Translations under genes and position numbers: made by a program
Shown here: in pieces, positions 7,584 through 16,743 of the stretch
Layout: each line of letters begins with the position of its first letter
Position numbering within the stretch: the first letter of the stretch is position 1
The notes under the pieces: model-generated
Told to the model about the DNA's origin: nothing
Seen by the model: only the letters and a program-made list of their open reading frames with translations
Database searches by the model: none
From: Tardiphaga sp.
GTDB lineage: Bacteria; Pseudomonadota; Alphaproteobacteria; Rhizobiales; Xanthobacteraceae
Direction of reading: 5' to 3'
Length of the DNA stretch: 37,686 bases
Assembly: GCF_028290785.1 (NCBI RefSeq)
Contig: NZ_JAQGJD010000220.1
Span: 1-37,686 of the forward strand

Positions 7584-8945
7584 ATGAAACGCATTCTGAT
7601 CAGGGGCGCCACCATCGTCACGATGGATGATACGCTGGGCGATCTCGCCGGCGCGGATCTGCTGGTGGAAGGCGATCGCATCGCCGCGGTGCGGCCACGG
7701 ATCGAAGTGGATGACGCCGAGATCGTCGATGGCCGGGGGCGGATTGTCATCCCCGGGCTGATCAATGCCCATATGCACACTTGGCAGACAGCGCTGCGCG
7801 GCTATGCGTCGAACTGGACGCTGCCGGAATACTTCGGAAAGATGCATGCCGGTCTGGCCACGGTGTTTACGCCGGCCGATATTCACATCGCCACTTTGGT
7901 CGGCGCGCTGAACCAGATCGATTGCGGCACGACGACGCTGGTCGACTGGTGCCATAACAACCCGACGCCCGCACATACCGACGCGGCGGTTTCAGCACTT
8001 TCGGAAAGCGGCATTCGCGCGGCGTTCTTTCATGGCTCGCCGAAACCCGATCCTAAACCTGGCCAGCCGCATTTTTCCAAACTGCCGCACCCGCGCGCGG
8101 AGGTCGAGCGGCTGATGGCCGGACCGTTCTCCGGCCGCAACGGATTGATGACTCTCGGCCTCGCCGTTCTCGGGCCGCATTATTCGACCCTCGATGTCGC
8201 ACGGCATGACTTCGCTCTGGCACGCGAGTTCGGGCTCGTCGCATCGATGCACCAGGGCGGCGGTGCGGCGCGAACGCCCGAAGGCTGGGGCGTACTCGTG
8301 GCGGAAGGCCTGGTCGGGCCGGGCGTGAATATCGTCCATGGCAATAATCTGAGCGACGAAGAACTGCGCCGGTTCGTCGATCTCGGTGTGTCGTTCTCCC
8401 TGACGCCCGAGAACGAGATGGTGCAAGGTCATGGCTTCCCTATCACTGGACGGCTTCTGCAGCTCGGCGCGGCGCCGTCGCTCGGCGTCGATCTGGAATC
8501 GGTACTGTCCGGTGACATGTTCACCGTGGCGCGGATGGCGCTTACCATTCAGCGCGCGCTCGACAACAGCGCCGCGCGCGACATGCGCGGCGAAATCCCG
8601 CCGACCTCCACCATACCGGTGCGTCAGGCACTGCGCTGGGTGACCGTGGAAGGCGCCAAGATGCTCGGCCTCGAGGGGCAGGTGGGATCTCTCACGCCCG
8701 GCAAGCAGGCCGATCTGGTGGTGCTGGATGCCACCGCCATGAACCTCTGGCCGGTCCACGATCCGGTAGCGACGGTGGTGATGCAGGCCGGTCCGGCCAA
8801 TGTGGAAGCCGTGATGATCGCCGGCGAGTGGAAAAAGCGGGACGGCCGTCTGCACATAGCGGACCGGCAGCGGAAGCTCGACGCACTGGCGACGTCGGGC
8901 CGCCGGATCATCGACGACATGAACAACATTCACAAGGCGGCATGA
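7584..8945 (+). CDS. Amidohydrolase, ATZ/TRZ-deaminase type
   Basis: 453 residues. It is a metal-dependent TIM-barrel hydrolase of the cytosine-deaminase/chlorohydrolase branch, which removes amino, chloro or similar groups from ring compounds. The family start pattern is present (ILIRGATIVTMDD, then GLINAHMHTWQTALRG with the first metal histidines). Later ligands are in ASMHQGGG, NIVHGNNLSDEEL and SLGVDLESVLSGD (metal aspartate), and the C-terminal strand SLTPGKQADLVVLDA is typical. The ATG at 7584 matches the usual N-terminus. As the first gene of an operon with a ring-cleaving dioxygenase, it probably performs an early hydrolytic step on an imported compound. The actual leaving group is unknown. 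Confidence 0.85.
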   Translation: MKRILIRGATIVTMDDTLGDLAGADLLVEGDRIAAVRPRIEVDDAEIVDGRGRIVIPGLINAHMHTWQTALRGYASNWTLPEYFGKMHAGLATVFTPADIHIATLVGALNQIDCGTTTLVDWCHNNPTPAHTDAAVSALSESGIRAAFFHGSPKPDPKPGQPHFSKLPHPRAEVERLMAGPFSGRNGLMTLGLAVLGPHYSTLDVARHDFALAREFGLVASMHQGGGAARTPEGWGVLVAEGLVGPGVNIVHGNNLSDEELRRFVDLGVSFSLTPENEMVQGHGFPITGRLLQLGAAPSLGVDLESVLSGDMFTVARMALTIQRALDNSAARDMRGEIPPTSTIPVRQALRWVTVEGAKMLGLEGQVGSLTPGKQADLVVLDATAMNLWPVHDPVATVVMQAGPANVEAVMIAGEWKKRDGRLHIADRQRKLDALATSGRRIIDDMNNIHKAA

Positions 8946-8946
8946 C

Positions 8947-9858
8947 GTGAGCACAGCAGCAAGCATCGGTTGGATCGGCGTCGGCAAGATGGGCTTGCCC
9001 ATGGTCATGCTGGCGCGGCAAGCCGACCTCGACGTGACGACCTATGATCGCAGCGCGGAACGGCTAGTGCTCGCATCGGCGCAGGGGCTGGCATCGGCGA
9101 ACAGCGCCGCCGCCGCTGCGGCCAACAAGGATATCGTCATTGCCTCGTTGCCGGACGACAAGGCGCTGCGCGGCGCCATGTTCGGCCCCGACGGCATCGT
9201 CGCGGCGATGTCGCGCGACGCCGTACTGGTCGAGACCAGCACCGTCAGCGCCGAGATTTCCGCGGAGCTTGCCGCGGTCGCCGAAGCCGCCGGCGTTCAC
9301 TATCTGCGTACGCCGGTGTCGGGCAACGCCAGCATCGCGCACACCGGCGCGCTGACCTGTTTCGTGTCGGGTCCGAAAGCGGCGTTCGAGCGCGTGCGTC
9401 CGGTGCTCGCCAGCTTTACCCGCGCGCAAACCTATCTCGGTGGCGCCGAAGAGGCGCGCTACGCCAAGCTCGCCGTCAACCTGATGATTGCGGTGTCCGC
9501 AGGCATGATGGCGGAAAGCCTTGCGCTGGCGCGCAAGGGCGGAATTGCCTGGCAGGATATTCTCAATGTTCTCGACGACAGCGCCATCGCTTCGCCGATG
9601 GTCAAGTACAAGACCGCGCCGCTACGCCACCGCGATTTCGAATCGACGTTCTCCTGCCGGCAGATGGCCAAGGATCTCGATCTCATCCTCGGCGCCGGTC
9701 ATCACGTGGAGGTGCCGCTGCCGCTCGCGGCGCATATGCGCGAAGTCTATGGATCGCTGATCGCGCAGGGCGAGGGTGAGGTGGATTTCATCGCGCCGGT
9801 GCGGCAGGCCGAGCGCCTGTCCGGCCTCGGCGAGCCAGAGAAGGGAAACGCCCGATGA
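8947..9858 (+). CDS. NAD(P)-dependent beta-hydroxyacid dehydrogenase (3-hydroxyisobutyrate dehydrogenase family)
   Basis: 303 residues from GTG 8947, one base after the preceding stop. The N-terminal Rossmann fold shows IGWIGVGKMGLPMV with the GxGxxG loop at 11-16. The substrate loop is RTPVSGNASIAHTGAL (121-136). The catalytic lysine is K174 in AKLAVNLMIAVSAGMMAE, with N178 nearby. The family includes tartronate-semialdehyde reductases and related enzymes reducing 2-3 carbon semialdehydes. The stop overlaps the next start as ATGA. It is distinct from the second member of this family at 19326-20207, so the window has two. Confidence 0.85.
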   Translation: MSTAASIGWIGVGKMGLPMVMLARQADLDVTTYDRSAERLVLASAQGLASANSAAAAAANKDIVIASLPDDKALRGAMFGPDGIVAAMSRDAVLVETSTVSAEISAELAAVAEAAGVHYLRTPVSGNASIAHTGALTCFVSGPKAAFERVRPVLASFTRAQTYLGGAEEARYAKLAVNLMIAVSAGMMAESLALARKGGIAWQDILNVLDDSAIASPMVKYKTAPLRHRDFESTFSCRQMAKDLDLILGAGHHVEVPLPLAAHMREVYGSLIAQGEGEVDFIAPVRQAERLSGLGEPEKGNAR

Positions 9859-10739
9859 GGAATTTCAACGAATTCACCATTACCGACGCGGTGCTGGAAC
9901 GGGTCGCCGGTGCCTCCGACGCACGCACCCGCCAGGTCAGCGAAGCGCTGGTCCGCCACCTGCACGCGTTCGTTCGCGAGATTCAGCCGACCCAGGCCGA
10001 GTGGGAATACGGCATCGATTTCCTGACCCGCACCGGACACATGTGCGACGAAAATCGCCAGGAATTCATCTTGCTATCCGACACGCTCGGGGTTTCGATG
10101 CAGGTCGATGCGATCAACCACCGCCTGCCAGAAGGCGCGACGGAGACCACCGTGCTGGGTCCGTTTTTCGTGCAACGTGCTCCCGAGCATGCGCTGGGCG
10201 CGGATATTTCCGGGCAGTTGCAGGGCATTCCGCTGCTTGTGACCGGCTCGGTCTCGTCGCCCGAGGGGCAGCCGCTGGCCGGTGCCACGGTCGATGTCTG
10301 GCATTCCGACAATGACGGTTACTACGACGTGCAGCAGTTGGAGAAGATCGGTGATCTCGCCATGCGCGCCCGGTTTCGCACCGATTTAAACGGCCGCTTC
10401 TGGTTCTGGACCATCAAGCCCGCCGCCTATCCGATTCCGCACGATGGCCCGGTCGGCGACATGCTGGAAGCGCAGGGGCGCCATCCATGGCGGCCTGCCC
10501 ATGTCCATTTCATGATCGCGGCGCCGGGCTACGAGCAGTTGGTGACTCATGTGTTCGAGGCCGGCGACCAGTATCTCGATTCCGATGTGGTGTTCGGGGT
10601 CAAGGACAGCCTGATCCGCGACTACCAGGAAATGCCGCCGGGGGTCGCCGCTGATGGCACCACCATGGACCAGCCGTACCGGCATCTGAATTACGACTTC
10701 GGGCTGAAGTCCGAGGCCAGGGCCATCCGCGCCGCCTGA
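9855..10739 (+). CDS. Intradiol ring-cleavage dioxygenase, hydroxyquinol 1,2-dioxygenase-like
   Basis: 294 residues. It is a non-heme Fe(III) enzyme that opens catechol-type rings between the two hydroxyls to give muconate or maleylacetate-type products. The N-terminal dimerisation segment is typical (QAEWEYGIDFLTRTGHMCDE, RQEFILLSDTLGVSMQVD). Iron ligands by alignment are Y157 (DGYYDVQ), Y192 (AAYPIP), H216 and H218 (RPAHVHF). The sequence around GPFFVQRAPE and the overall length fit hydroxyquinol or catechol 1,2-dioxygenases better than protocatechuate dioxygenases. No maleylacetate reductase or muconate cycloisomerase lies in the operon, so the fate of the ring-opened product is open. The start overlaps the preceding stop. 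Confidence 0.87.
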   Translation: MRNFNEFTITDAVLERVAGASDARTRQVSEALVRHLHAFVREIQPTQAEWEYGIDFLTRTGHMCDENRQEFILLSDTLGVSMQVDAINHRLPEGATETTVLGPFFVQRAPEHALGADISGQLQGIPLLVTGSVSSPEGQPLAGATVDVWHSDNDGYYDVQQLEKIGDLAMRARFRTDLNGRFWFWTIKPAAYPIPHDGPVGDMLEAQGRHPWRPAHVHFMIAAPGYEQLVTHVFEAGDQYLDSDVVFGVKDSLIRDYQEMPPGVAADGTTMDQPYRHLNYDFGLKSEARAIRAA

Positions 10740-10752
10740 GCGGCCGCGGGAT

Positions 10753-12210
10753 ATGAATGCAGCGCGAGAGCCCGATCAACGGGCCGGCGCAGGGATGGAA
10801 ACGATGGGTGTGATGGATAACGTTGCGAGCGTTGCCGAGAGCCTGAGTGCGCTGTTCGGCGCCCGTGCCACGACCGCGCCGGGCACGCTGGCCGGCCACG
10901 GCGGCAGCGAGGCCTATCACGCCTCCGCGCCGCCGGATGTGGTGGTGTTTCCCGAAACCACCGAAGATGTGCGTCGCGTCGTCGAGATTTGCGCGCGGAT
11001 GAACATGCCGATGGTCGCGTTCGGCGCGGGCACGTCGCTGGAAGGCAACACGGCGGCGATCCATGGCGGCGTCTGTCTAGATTTTTCGCAGATGAACAAG
11101 ATCGTCGCGGTGCACGGCGACGATCTCGACGTGGTGGTGCAGCCCGGCATTACCCGCAAGCAGCTCAATGCACAGCTACGCGACACCGGCCTGTTCTTCC
11201 CGATCGATCCCGGCGCCGACGCCTCGATCGGCGGCATGTCGTCGACGCGCGCGTCCGGCACCATGGCGGTGCGCTACGGCACCATGAAGGACAATGTGCT
11301 GGCGCTCGAAGTGGTCCTCGCCGACGGTCGCGTGATCCGGACCAGCAAGCGCGCCCGCAAATCCGCTGCCGGCTACGACCTGACTCGGCTGTTCGTCGGC
11401 GCCGAGGGCACGCTCGGGATCATCACCGAAGTGACCTTGAAACTGCATCCGCGGCCGCAGGCGATCTCGTCGGCGGTATGCAGCTTCGATGCGCTGGACG
11501 ACGCGGTCGCCACCGCCATTGCGGTGATCCAGTCCGGTGTGCCGGTGGCGCGCATGGAGTTGCTCGACGACGTCATGATGCGCGGCATCAACGCCTACGC
11601 AAAGCTGGCCTACCGCGAGGCGCCGACATTGTTCTTCGAATTCCATGGCACCGACGCCTGGGTCAAGGAACAGGCGGATATCGCCGAGGAGATCGCTGCC
11701 GATCATCGCGGGCAGGAGTTTCAATGGGCCACCGCGCTGGAGGACCGCTCTCGGCTGTGGCACGCGCGCGACAACACGCTGTACGCCGGACTAGGCCTGC
11801 GGCCGGGCACCCAGGCGATGATCACCGATGTCTGCGTGCCGGTGTCGCGGCTCGCCGAATGTCTGCTCGCAACCAAGCAAGACCTCGACGCCGCCGGCCT
11901 GATCGCGCCGATCGTCGGCCATGTCGGCGACGGCAACTTCCATGTGCTGATTCTGGTCGATTCCGCCGATGCCGAGGAGATGGCGCGCGCCAGGCAGGTG
12001 CATCGCCGCATGGTGGAGCGCGCGATCTCTTTCGATGGCACCTGCACCGGCGAGCATGGCATCGGGCTCGGCAAGATCGATTTTCTGGCGCAGGAGCTTG
12101 GCGAAGCGGTTGACGTGATGCGGACGCTGAAGAACGCGCTCGACCCGGCCAACCTGATGAACCCCGGCAAGATCTTCAAGGCCCGGCCGGCCGAACCGGA
12201 GGCATCGTGA
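10753..12210 (+). CDS. FAD-linked oxidase, D-lactate/glycolate dehydrogenase (GlcD) type
   Basis: Up to 485 residues. It is a flavoenzyme oxidising 2-hydroxyacids, with a PCMH-type FAD domain (VVFPETTEDVRRVVEICA, FGAGTSLEGNT, GADASIGGMSSTRASG, LFVGAEGTLGIITEV). Its C-terminal domain has the metal/substrate signatures IVGHVGDGNFHVLI and GEHGIGLGKIDFL. The start is uncertain: ATG 10753 is the longest; ATG 10795 or 10804 would lie nearer to the AGGGATGG that could serve as binding site. In this operon it could oxidise a 2-hydroxyacid formed after ring cleavage. It overlaps the following ATPase gene (TGATG). Confidence 0.85.
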   Translation: MNAAREPDQRAGAGMETMGVMDNVASVAESLSALFGARATTAPGTLAGHGGSEAYHASAPPDVVVFPETTEDVRRVVEICARMNMPMVAFGAGTSLEGNTAAIHGGVCLDFSQMNKIVAVHGDDLDVVVQPGITRKQLNAQLRDTGLFFPIDPGADASIGGMSSTRASGTMAVRYGTMKDNVLALEVVLADGRVIRTSKRARKSAAGYDLTRLFVGAEGTLGIITEVTLKLHPRPQAISSAVCSFDALDDAVATAIAVIQSGVPVARMELLDDVMMRGINAYAKLAYREAPTLFFEFHGTDAWVKEQADIAEEIAADHRGQEFQWATALEDRSRLWHARDNTLYAGLGLRPGTQAMITDVCVPVSRLAECLLATKQDLDAAGLIAPIVGHVGDGNFHVLILVDSADAEEMARARQVHRRMVERAISFDGTCTGEHGIGLGKIDFLAQELGEAVDVMRTLKNALDPANLMNPGKIFKARPAEPEAS

Positions 12211-13736
12211 TGAACGCGCTCGCGCCGAAACCTGCGGGCGATGCGGCGGTGCCGTTGTTCGAACTGCGCGGCATCTCGAAATCGTTTCCGGGCGTCAAGG
12301 CGCTCGACGATGTCTCGTTCGCCATCTGGCCCGGCGAAGTCCACATGCTGCTCGGCGAAAACGGCGCCGGCAAATCCAGCCTGATGAAGGTGCTGTGCGG
12401 CGCCTACACCGCGGACGGCGGCCAGTTCTTCCTTGACGGTCGCAAGGTGGAAATGAATTCCGCGGCCGATGCACGGCAGCTCGGCGTCGCCGTGATCTTC
12501 CAGGAATTCTCGCTGGTCCCCTATCTCGATATCGCGCAGAACATCTATCTCGGCCGCGAGCCGAAGGGCTGGCTGCCCGGCACTATCGACCGCGGCAAGA
12601 TCTTGCGCGACGCCAAAGCGTTGCTGGCAACCATCGGGTTCGATATCGATCCTTCGACGCCGGTGCACAGGCTTGGCGTCGCCCAGCAGCAGATGGTGGA
12701 GATCGCCAAGGCGCTGAGCCAAGATGCGCGTATCCTGGTGATGGACGAGCCCACCGCGGCGCTGTCGGATCGCGAGACCGAGCTGCTGTTCGCGATGATC
12801 GCGCAGTTGAAGGTCAAGGGCGTGGCGATCGTCTACATCTCGCACCGCATGGCTGAGGTGTTTTCCCTCGGCGACCGCATCACTGTGCTGCGCGATGGCA
12901 AAAAGGTGGCGGAAGCGATGCCCGGCCAGTCATCGCCGGACGAACTGATCCGCCTGATGGTGGGGCGCAATGTCGACACCAGCTATCCGCGTAACTTCGC
13001 AGCGGAGCCTGGTCCGATCGTGCTGCAGGTATCCAATGTTTCGTCTCCCAACGGCATTCACGACATCGACCTGGTGGTGCGGGCCGGTGAGATCGTCGGG
13101 CTGTGCGGCCTGGTCGGCTCGGGCCGCACCGAAGTCGCCCGCGCCATCTTTGGCGCCGACAAGACCAGCGCTGGCGAGATTCGCATCGATGGCCAGTTGC
13201 GGAGCGGTGGGCCCGACAAGGCGTCGCGGATGGGGATTGCCCTGATTCCGGAAAGCCGCAAGGCCGAGGGCCTCGCGCTGATCCGCTCGGTGGGCGACAA
13301 CCTCGTGGTGTCCGCGCTGCAAAAGCTGTTTCCGCTCGGCCTTTTCGTGCCGCAAAGGGCGCGGGAGGAAAGCGGCGCGCTGGTTCGCCAGTTGCGCGTC
13401 GCCACGCCGTCGGTGAAGCAACCTGTCGGCTTACTATCCGGCGGCAATCAGCAGAAGGTGGTAATTGGCAAATGGCTGGCGGCTGGCGCCAAGGTGTTCA
13501 TTTTCGACGAGCCGACACGGGGGATCGACGTCGGCGCCAAGGCCGAGATTTTCGCGTTGATAGACGGCCTCGTTGCCAAGGGGGCGGCGGTACTGATGAT
13601 TTCATCGGAGCAGGCCGAGATCGTCCATGTCTGCGACCGCGCCTATGTGATGCGCGACGGCGGCATCGTCGGCGAATTGTCGCGACAGCAATTGTCGGAG
13701 GAGAACATCGTTCGGATGGGAATGCACCATGCATGA
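12210..13736 (+). CDS. Sugar-type (CUT2) ABC importer, ATP-binding protein (RbsA/MglA-like)
   Basis: 508 residues with two fused ABC domains, as in ribose and galactose importers. Domain 1: Walker A LLGENGAGKSSLMK, Walker B ILVMDEPTAAL, with a degenerate signature region (GVAQQQMVEIAKAL). Domain 2: degenerate Walker A (CGLVGSGRTEVARA), full signature LLSGGNQQKVVIGKWL and Walker B VFIFDEPTRGIDVG. The asymmetry between halves is normal for this family. ATG 12210 is chosen because GGAGG at 12198-12202 is spaced correctly; a GTG at 12207 is the alternative. It energises the two permeases that follow. Confidence 0.92.
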   Translation: MNALAPKPAGDAAVPLFELRGISKSFPGVKALDDVSFAIWPGEVHMLLGENGAGKSSLMKVLCGAYTADGGQFFLDGRKVEMNSAADARQLGVAVIFQEFSLVPYLDIAQNIYLGREPKGWLPGTIDRGKILRDAKALLATIGFDIDPSTPVHRLGVAQQQMVEIAKALSQDARILVMDEPTAALSDRETELLFAMIAQLKVKGVAIVYISHRMAEVFSLGDRITVLRDGKKVAEAMPGQSSPDELIRLMVGRNVDTSYPRNFAAEPGPIVLQVSNVSSPNGIHDIDLVVRAGEIVGLCGLVGSGRTEVARAIFGADKTSAGEIRIDGQLRSGGPDKASRMGIALIPESRKAEGLALIRSVGDNLVVSALQKLFPLGLFVPQRAREESGALVRQLRVATPSVKQPVGLLSGGNQQKVVIGKWLAAGAKVFIFDEPTRGIDVGAKAEIFALIDGLVAKGAAVLMISSEQAEIVHVCDRAYVMRDGGIVGELSRQQLSEENIVRMGMHHA

Positions 13737-14679
13737 GATCGCGCTGAATTCGCCGACAACCCGGATCAGGCGCATCCCCGGCGTGGCCGTGATGCTGGTC
13801 GCCCTGGTCGTGTGCTTTGCCGCCACCAGCCCCGGCTTCCTGACTGCCCCCAACCTGTCGAACGTGCTGGTGCAATCTACCGTGCTGTTGCTGCTGGCGC
13901 TGCCCATGACCCTGATCATCATGACCGAGGGGCTCGACCTGTCGATGGGGGCGGTGCTCACGCTGGCCTCGCTGGTCGTCGCGCTGGTCACGCTCGCCAC
14001 CGGTTCGGTGCTGCTGGGATTGCTTGCCGCCTGCGCCGTCGGAATCCTGTTCGGAGTGGCAAATGGCTGGTTGGTGGCGATCCTGGGCATTCCGCCCTTC
14101 GTCGCGACCTTGGGCACGCTGGGCATGGCACAGGGGCTGTCGCTGATCGTCAGCGATGGCCAGAGCGTGGTCGGCATGCCCATCGCCATCCAGAAGATCT
14201 ATTCGGGCACGGTTGCTGCAGTTCCGCTGCCGATCTGGATGGCGATCGTCGCTTATGTGGTGTTTTACCTGCTGCTGTATCACACGCGGCTCGGCACCTT
14301 TGTCTTCGCACTCGGTGGCAACCGCGATGCATTGCGGTTTGCGGGCATCAAGGTCGAGCGCATGCTGATCGTGGTCTATGCCATCGGCGGCGCCATGGCC
14401 GGTCTCGCTGGTGTGCTGATGACCGCACGGATGAACGCCGGACATCCGACAGCCGGACTCGGCCTCGAGTTTGACGCCATCGCTGCGGTGGCTGTGGGCG
14501 GCACCTCGTTCGAGCGCGGCAATGGCTGGCTGCTCGGAACGCTGCTCGGCGTGCTCACCGTCGGGGTCCTGCGCAACGGGCTCAATCTTCTTGCCATTCC
14601 CTCCTCGGTGCAGGTGTCCTGCATCGGCGTGCTGGTCATCATGGCCTTGTTCTTCGACGGATTGCGGAGCCGGACATGA
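13729..14679 (+). CDS. CUT2 ABC importer permease 1 (RbsC-like)
   Basis: 316 residues, mostly hydrophobic, with around nine to ten membrane segments. Family landmarks are LIIMTEGLDLSMGAVL near the N-terminal third, FVATLGTLGMAQGLSL, the cytoplasmic loop ALGGNRDALRFAGIKVE that contacts the ATPase, and AVAVGGTSFERG toward the C-terminus. The start ATG 13729 lies inside the end of the ATPase gene (8-base overlap). It forms the membrane channel together with the next permease. Confidence 0.9.
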   Translation: MHEIALNSPTTRIRRIPGVAVMLVALVVCFAATSPGFLTAPNLSNVLVQSTVLLLLALPMTLIIMTEGLDLSMGAVLTLASLVVALVTLATGSVLLGLLAACAVGILFGVANGWLVAILGIPPFVATLGTLGMAQGLSLIVSDGQSVVGMPIAIQKIYSGTVAAVPLPIWMAIVAYVVFYLLLYHTRLGTFVFALGGNRDALRFAGIKVERMLIVVYAIGGAMAGLAGVLMTARMNAGHPTAGLGLEFDAIAAVAVGGTSFERGNGWLLGTLLGVLTVGVLRNGLNLLAIPSSVQVSCIGVLVIMALFFDGLRSRT

Positions 14680-15656
14680 CCGACACCACCAAGATACTGC
14701 CGGGCGGCGCCCGCAGGCTGCATATCTCCGCAGACGTGCTGCAGCTGTCTTACCGCCTGCTGGCGGCGCTGCTAATCTGCGTGCTGCTGTCGCTGCTCAC
14801 GGATTCCTTTCTGTCGCTCAACAACATTCTCAACGTGTTGCGGCAGGCCAGCCTGATGTTCTTCGTTGCCGCTGGCCTGACGCTGGTGGTGCTGACCGCG
14901 GGGCTCGACCTGTCGATTGGGGCCAATGTCGGACTGACGGCGTGCCTTGCCGGCACCGTCATCCATGTGACGGGCTCGCCGACGCTGGGCGTTCTGGTGG
15001 GCATCGGCGTCGGCGCTGCGATCGGGCTGGCCAACGGCATCATGGTGACCGCGCTACGGATTCCATCGTTCATCGCCACCTATGGTATGCTGTGGATCCT
15101 GCAGGGCGTCGCCTACTGGTACATGGCCGGCGAAACCATCCACGGCTTTCCGCCCGGTTTCCGGCAGCTTGGCAGCGGCTATTTTCTCGGACTGCCGATC
15201 CCGGTCTACCTGCTGGTGATCTTTCTCGCGATCGGCACCGTGCTGGCGCAACGCACCACCTGGGGACAGGAGATCTACGCGATCGGCGCCAATCCAGTCG
15301 CGGCGCGTCTGTCGGGCATTCCGGTCGCGGCGCGCCTGCTGCTGGTCTATACCGTGTCGGGCACCATGGCGGGCCTGGCGTCGATCATCTTTCTGGCGCG
15401 GCTGAATTCGGCCGAGGCTGATATTGGGGAATCCCTGACCCTGCCTGCGATCGCATCGGTGCTGATCGGCGGCACGTCGCTGTTCGGCGGCGTCGGTACC
15501 GTGTTCGGCACCTTCATCGGCGCGCTGATCCTGACATTGGTGCTGAACGGCATGAACCTGCTGCAGATCAGCGCCAGCTGGCAGCCGCTGGTCACCGGCG
15601 CCATCGTGATTCTCGCCGTCTGGCTCGACCGCATGACAAGGCGGCGGGCTTTCTAA
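14676..15656 (+). CDS. CUT2 ABC importer permease 2 (RbsC-like)
   Basis: 326 residues, paralogous to the preceding permease: VVLTAGLDLSIGANVGL, FIATYGMLWILQGVAYWY, EIYAIGANPVAARLSGIPV and SVLIGGTSLFGGVGTVFG occupy the same positions. CUT2 systems may use a homodimer or two different permeases; this operon has two. The ATG overlaps the previous stop (ATGA). The last residues are basic and cytoplasmic. Confidence 0.9.
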   Translation: MTDTTKILPGGARRLHISADVLQLSYRLLAALLICVLLSLLTDSFLSLNNILNVLRQASLMFFVAAGLTLVVLTAGLDLSIGANVGLTACLAGTVIHVTGSPTLGVLVGIGVGAAIGLANGIMVTALRIPSFIATYGMLWILQGVAYWYMAGETIHGFPPGFRQLGSGYFLGLPIPVYLLVIFLAIGTVLAQRTTWGQEIYAIGANPVAARLSGIPVAARLLLVYTVSGTMAGLASIIFLARLNSAEADIGESLTLPAIASVLIGGTSLFGGVGTVFGTFIGALILTLVLNGMNLLQISASWQPLVTGAIVILAVWLDRMTRRRAF

Positions 15657-15695
15657 CCACACAAACAAATCGAAAAATACCCACGGAGGAATACC

Positions 15696-16670
15696 ATGAA
15701 AATCCTGACTTCCATGCTGGCGCTCGGTGTTGCCGGCATCGCTTCGATCTCCGCCGCGCGCGCCGACGGCGAGACAATTGCGGTATTCACCAAGAACCAG
15801 ACCAACCCTTATTTCCAGACCGTACGCGTAGGCGCCGACGTGGCGGCGAAATCGCTGAACGCCAAAATCCTGCACTACATTCCGACCAAGCCCGACAGCA
15901 TTCCCGAGCAGCTCAGTCAGATCGAGGATGTGATCGTCAAGAAGCCGTCGGCCATCGTCTTCATCCCGGTGGACTACAAGGCGATGGTGCCGGGCGCCGA
16001 GAAGATCAATGGCGCCGGCATTCCCATGGTCAACGTGACCGACCGCTCCGCCGGCGGCAAGTTCAGCGCCTTCGTCGGTGCCGACGACTACAGCCTCGGC
16101 CTCGAGACGGCGCGCTATCTGCTGAAGAGCTTGGGCGGCAAGGGCAAGATCGTGATCATCGAGGGCGTCAAGGGCTCCCTGACCAACGTCGACCGCGTGC
16201 GCGGATTCAATGATGCGCTGAAGGAAAATCCGGGCACCAAGCTGGTGGCCTCGCAGCCGGCTAACTACCAGCGCCTGGCAGCGTTGCAGGTCATGGAAAA
16301 CTTGATGCAGTCGAACGCGGAGATCGACGGCGTGCTGGCCGCCAATGATGCCATGGCCGTCGGGGCGATCGAAGCGCTGGACGGCGCCAACCGCAAGGCG
16401 CTGGTGGTCGGCATCAATGGGACCAAGGAGGCGGTCGACGCCATCAAGAGTGGCAAGATGCTGGCCAGCGGAGACTACAACGGCTTCGTGCAGGGCTGCC
16501 TGGGCACGATGATCGCGATACGTGAGCTCCGCAAGGAGCCGATCGTTGCGGAAATCGTGCTGGCTCCCACCGTCATCACCAAGGACAACTACAAGCCGTA
16601 CGACGTGGCGCTCGAAACGCGCGCCTGCCCGACTTGGGAAGAAGGATCGAAGATGGGTATGAAGCGCTAG
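15696..16670 (+). CDS. CUT2 ABC importer periplasmic binding protein
   Basis: 324 residues with a Sec signal peptide (MKILTSMLALGVAGIASISA, predicted cleavage after ARA at about 24), so it is periplasmic. The mature start TIAVFTKNQTNPYFQTVRVG and later GVLAANDAMAVGAIEAL belong to the ribose/xylose-type Peripla_BP_4 family and define specificity for the importer. It has its own strong binding site (GGAGG) 39 bases after the permease stop and is followed by a long hairpin; both fit the high expression such proteins need. The ligand cannot be read from sequence; the surrounding dioxygenase and hydrolase genes make a modified sugar or a polyhydroxylated ring compound plausible. Confidence 0.9.
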   Translation: MKILTSMLALGVAGIASISAARADGETIAVFTKNQTNPYFQTVRVGADVAAKSLNAKILHYIPTKPDSIPEQLSQIEDVIVKKPSAIVFIPVDYKAMVPGAEKINGAGIPMVNVTDRSAGGKFSAFVGADDYSLGLETARYLLKSLGGKGKIVIIEGVKGSLTNVDRVRGFNDALKENPGTKLVASQPANYQRLAALQVMENLMQSNAEIDGVLAANDAMAVGAIEALDGANRKALVVGINGTKEAVDAIKSGKMLASGDYNGFVQGCLGTMIAIRELRKEPIVAEIVLAPTVITKDNYKPYDVALETRACPTWEEGSKMGMKR

Positions 16671-16683
16671 AGCCAACTGGAGT

Positions 16684-16711
16684 GGGTGCCGTTGCTCTTA
16701 CAACGGCACCC
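16684..16711 (+). terminator. Perfect 11-bp hairpin after the binding-protein gene
   Basis: GGGTGCCGTTG (16684-16694) and CAACGGCACCC (16701-16711) pair without mismatch around a six-base loop. No T-run follows. Its place just downstream of the binding-protein stop suggests an intercistronic 3'-end stabiliser or partial terminator that keeps binding-protein mRNA high and the last two genes lower. Confidence 0.7.
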
Positions 16712-16743
16712 GATCTGCTCCAAACCCGTCAAAGGAAACGATT

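Noticed and set aside
10795-12113. Long open frames on the opposite strand and in other frames of the catabolic operons
   Set aside because: These mirror the high third-position GC of the real genes and carry no family motifs.
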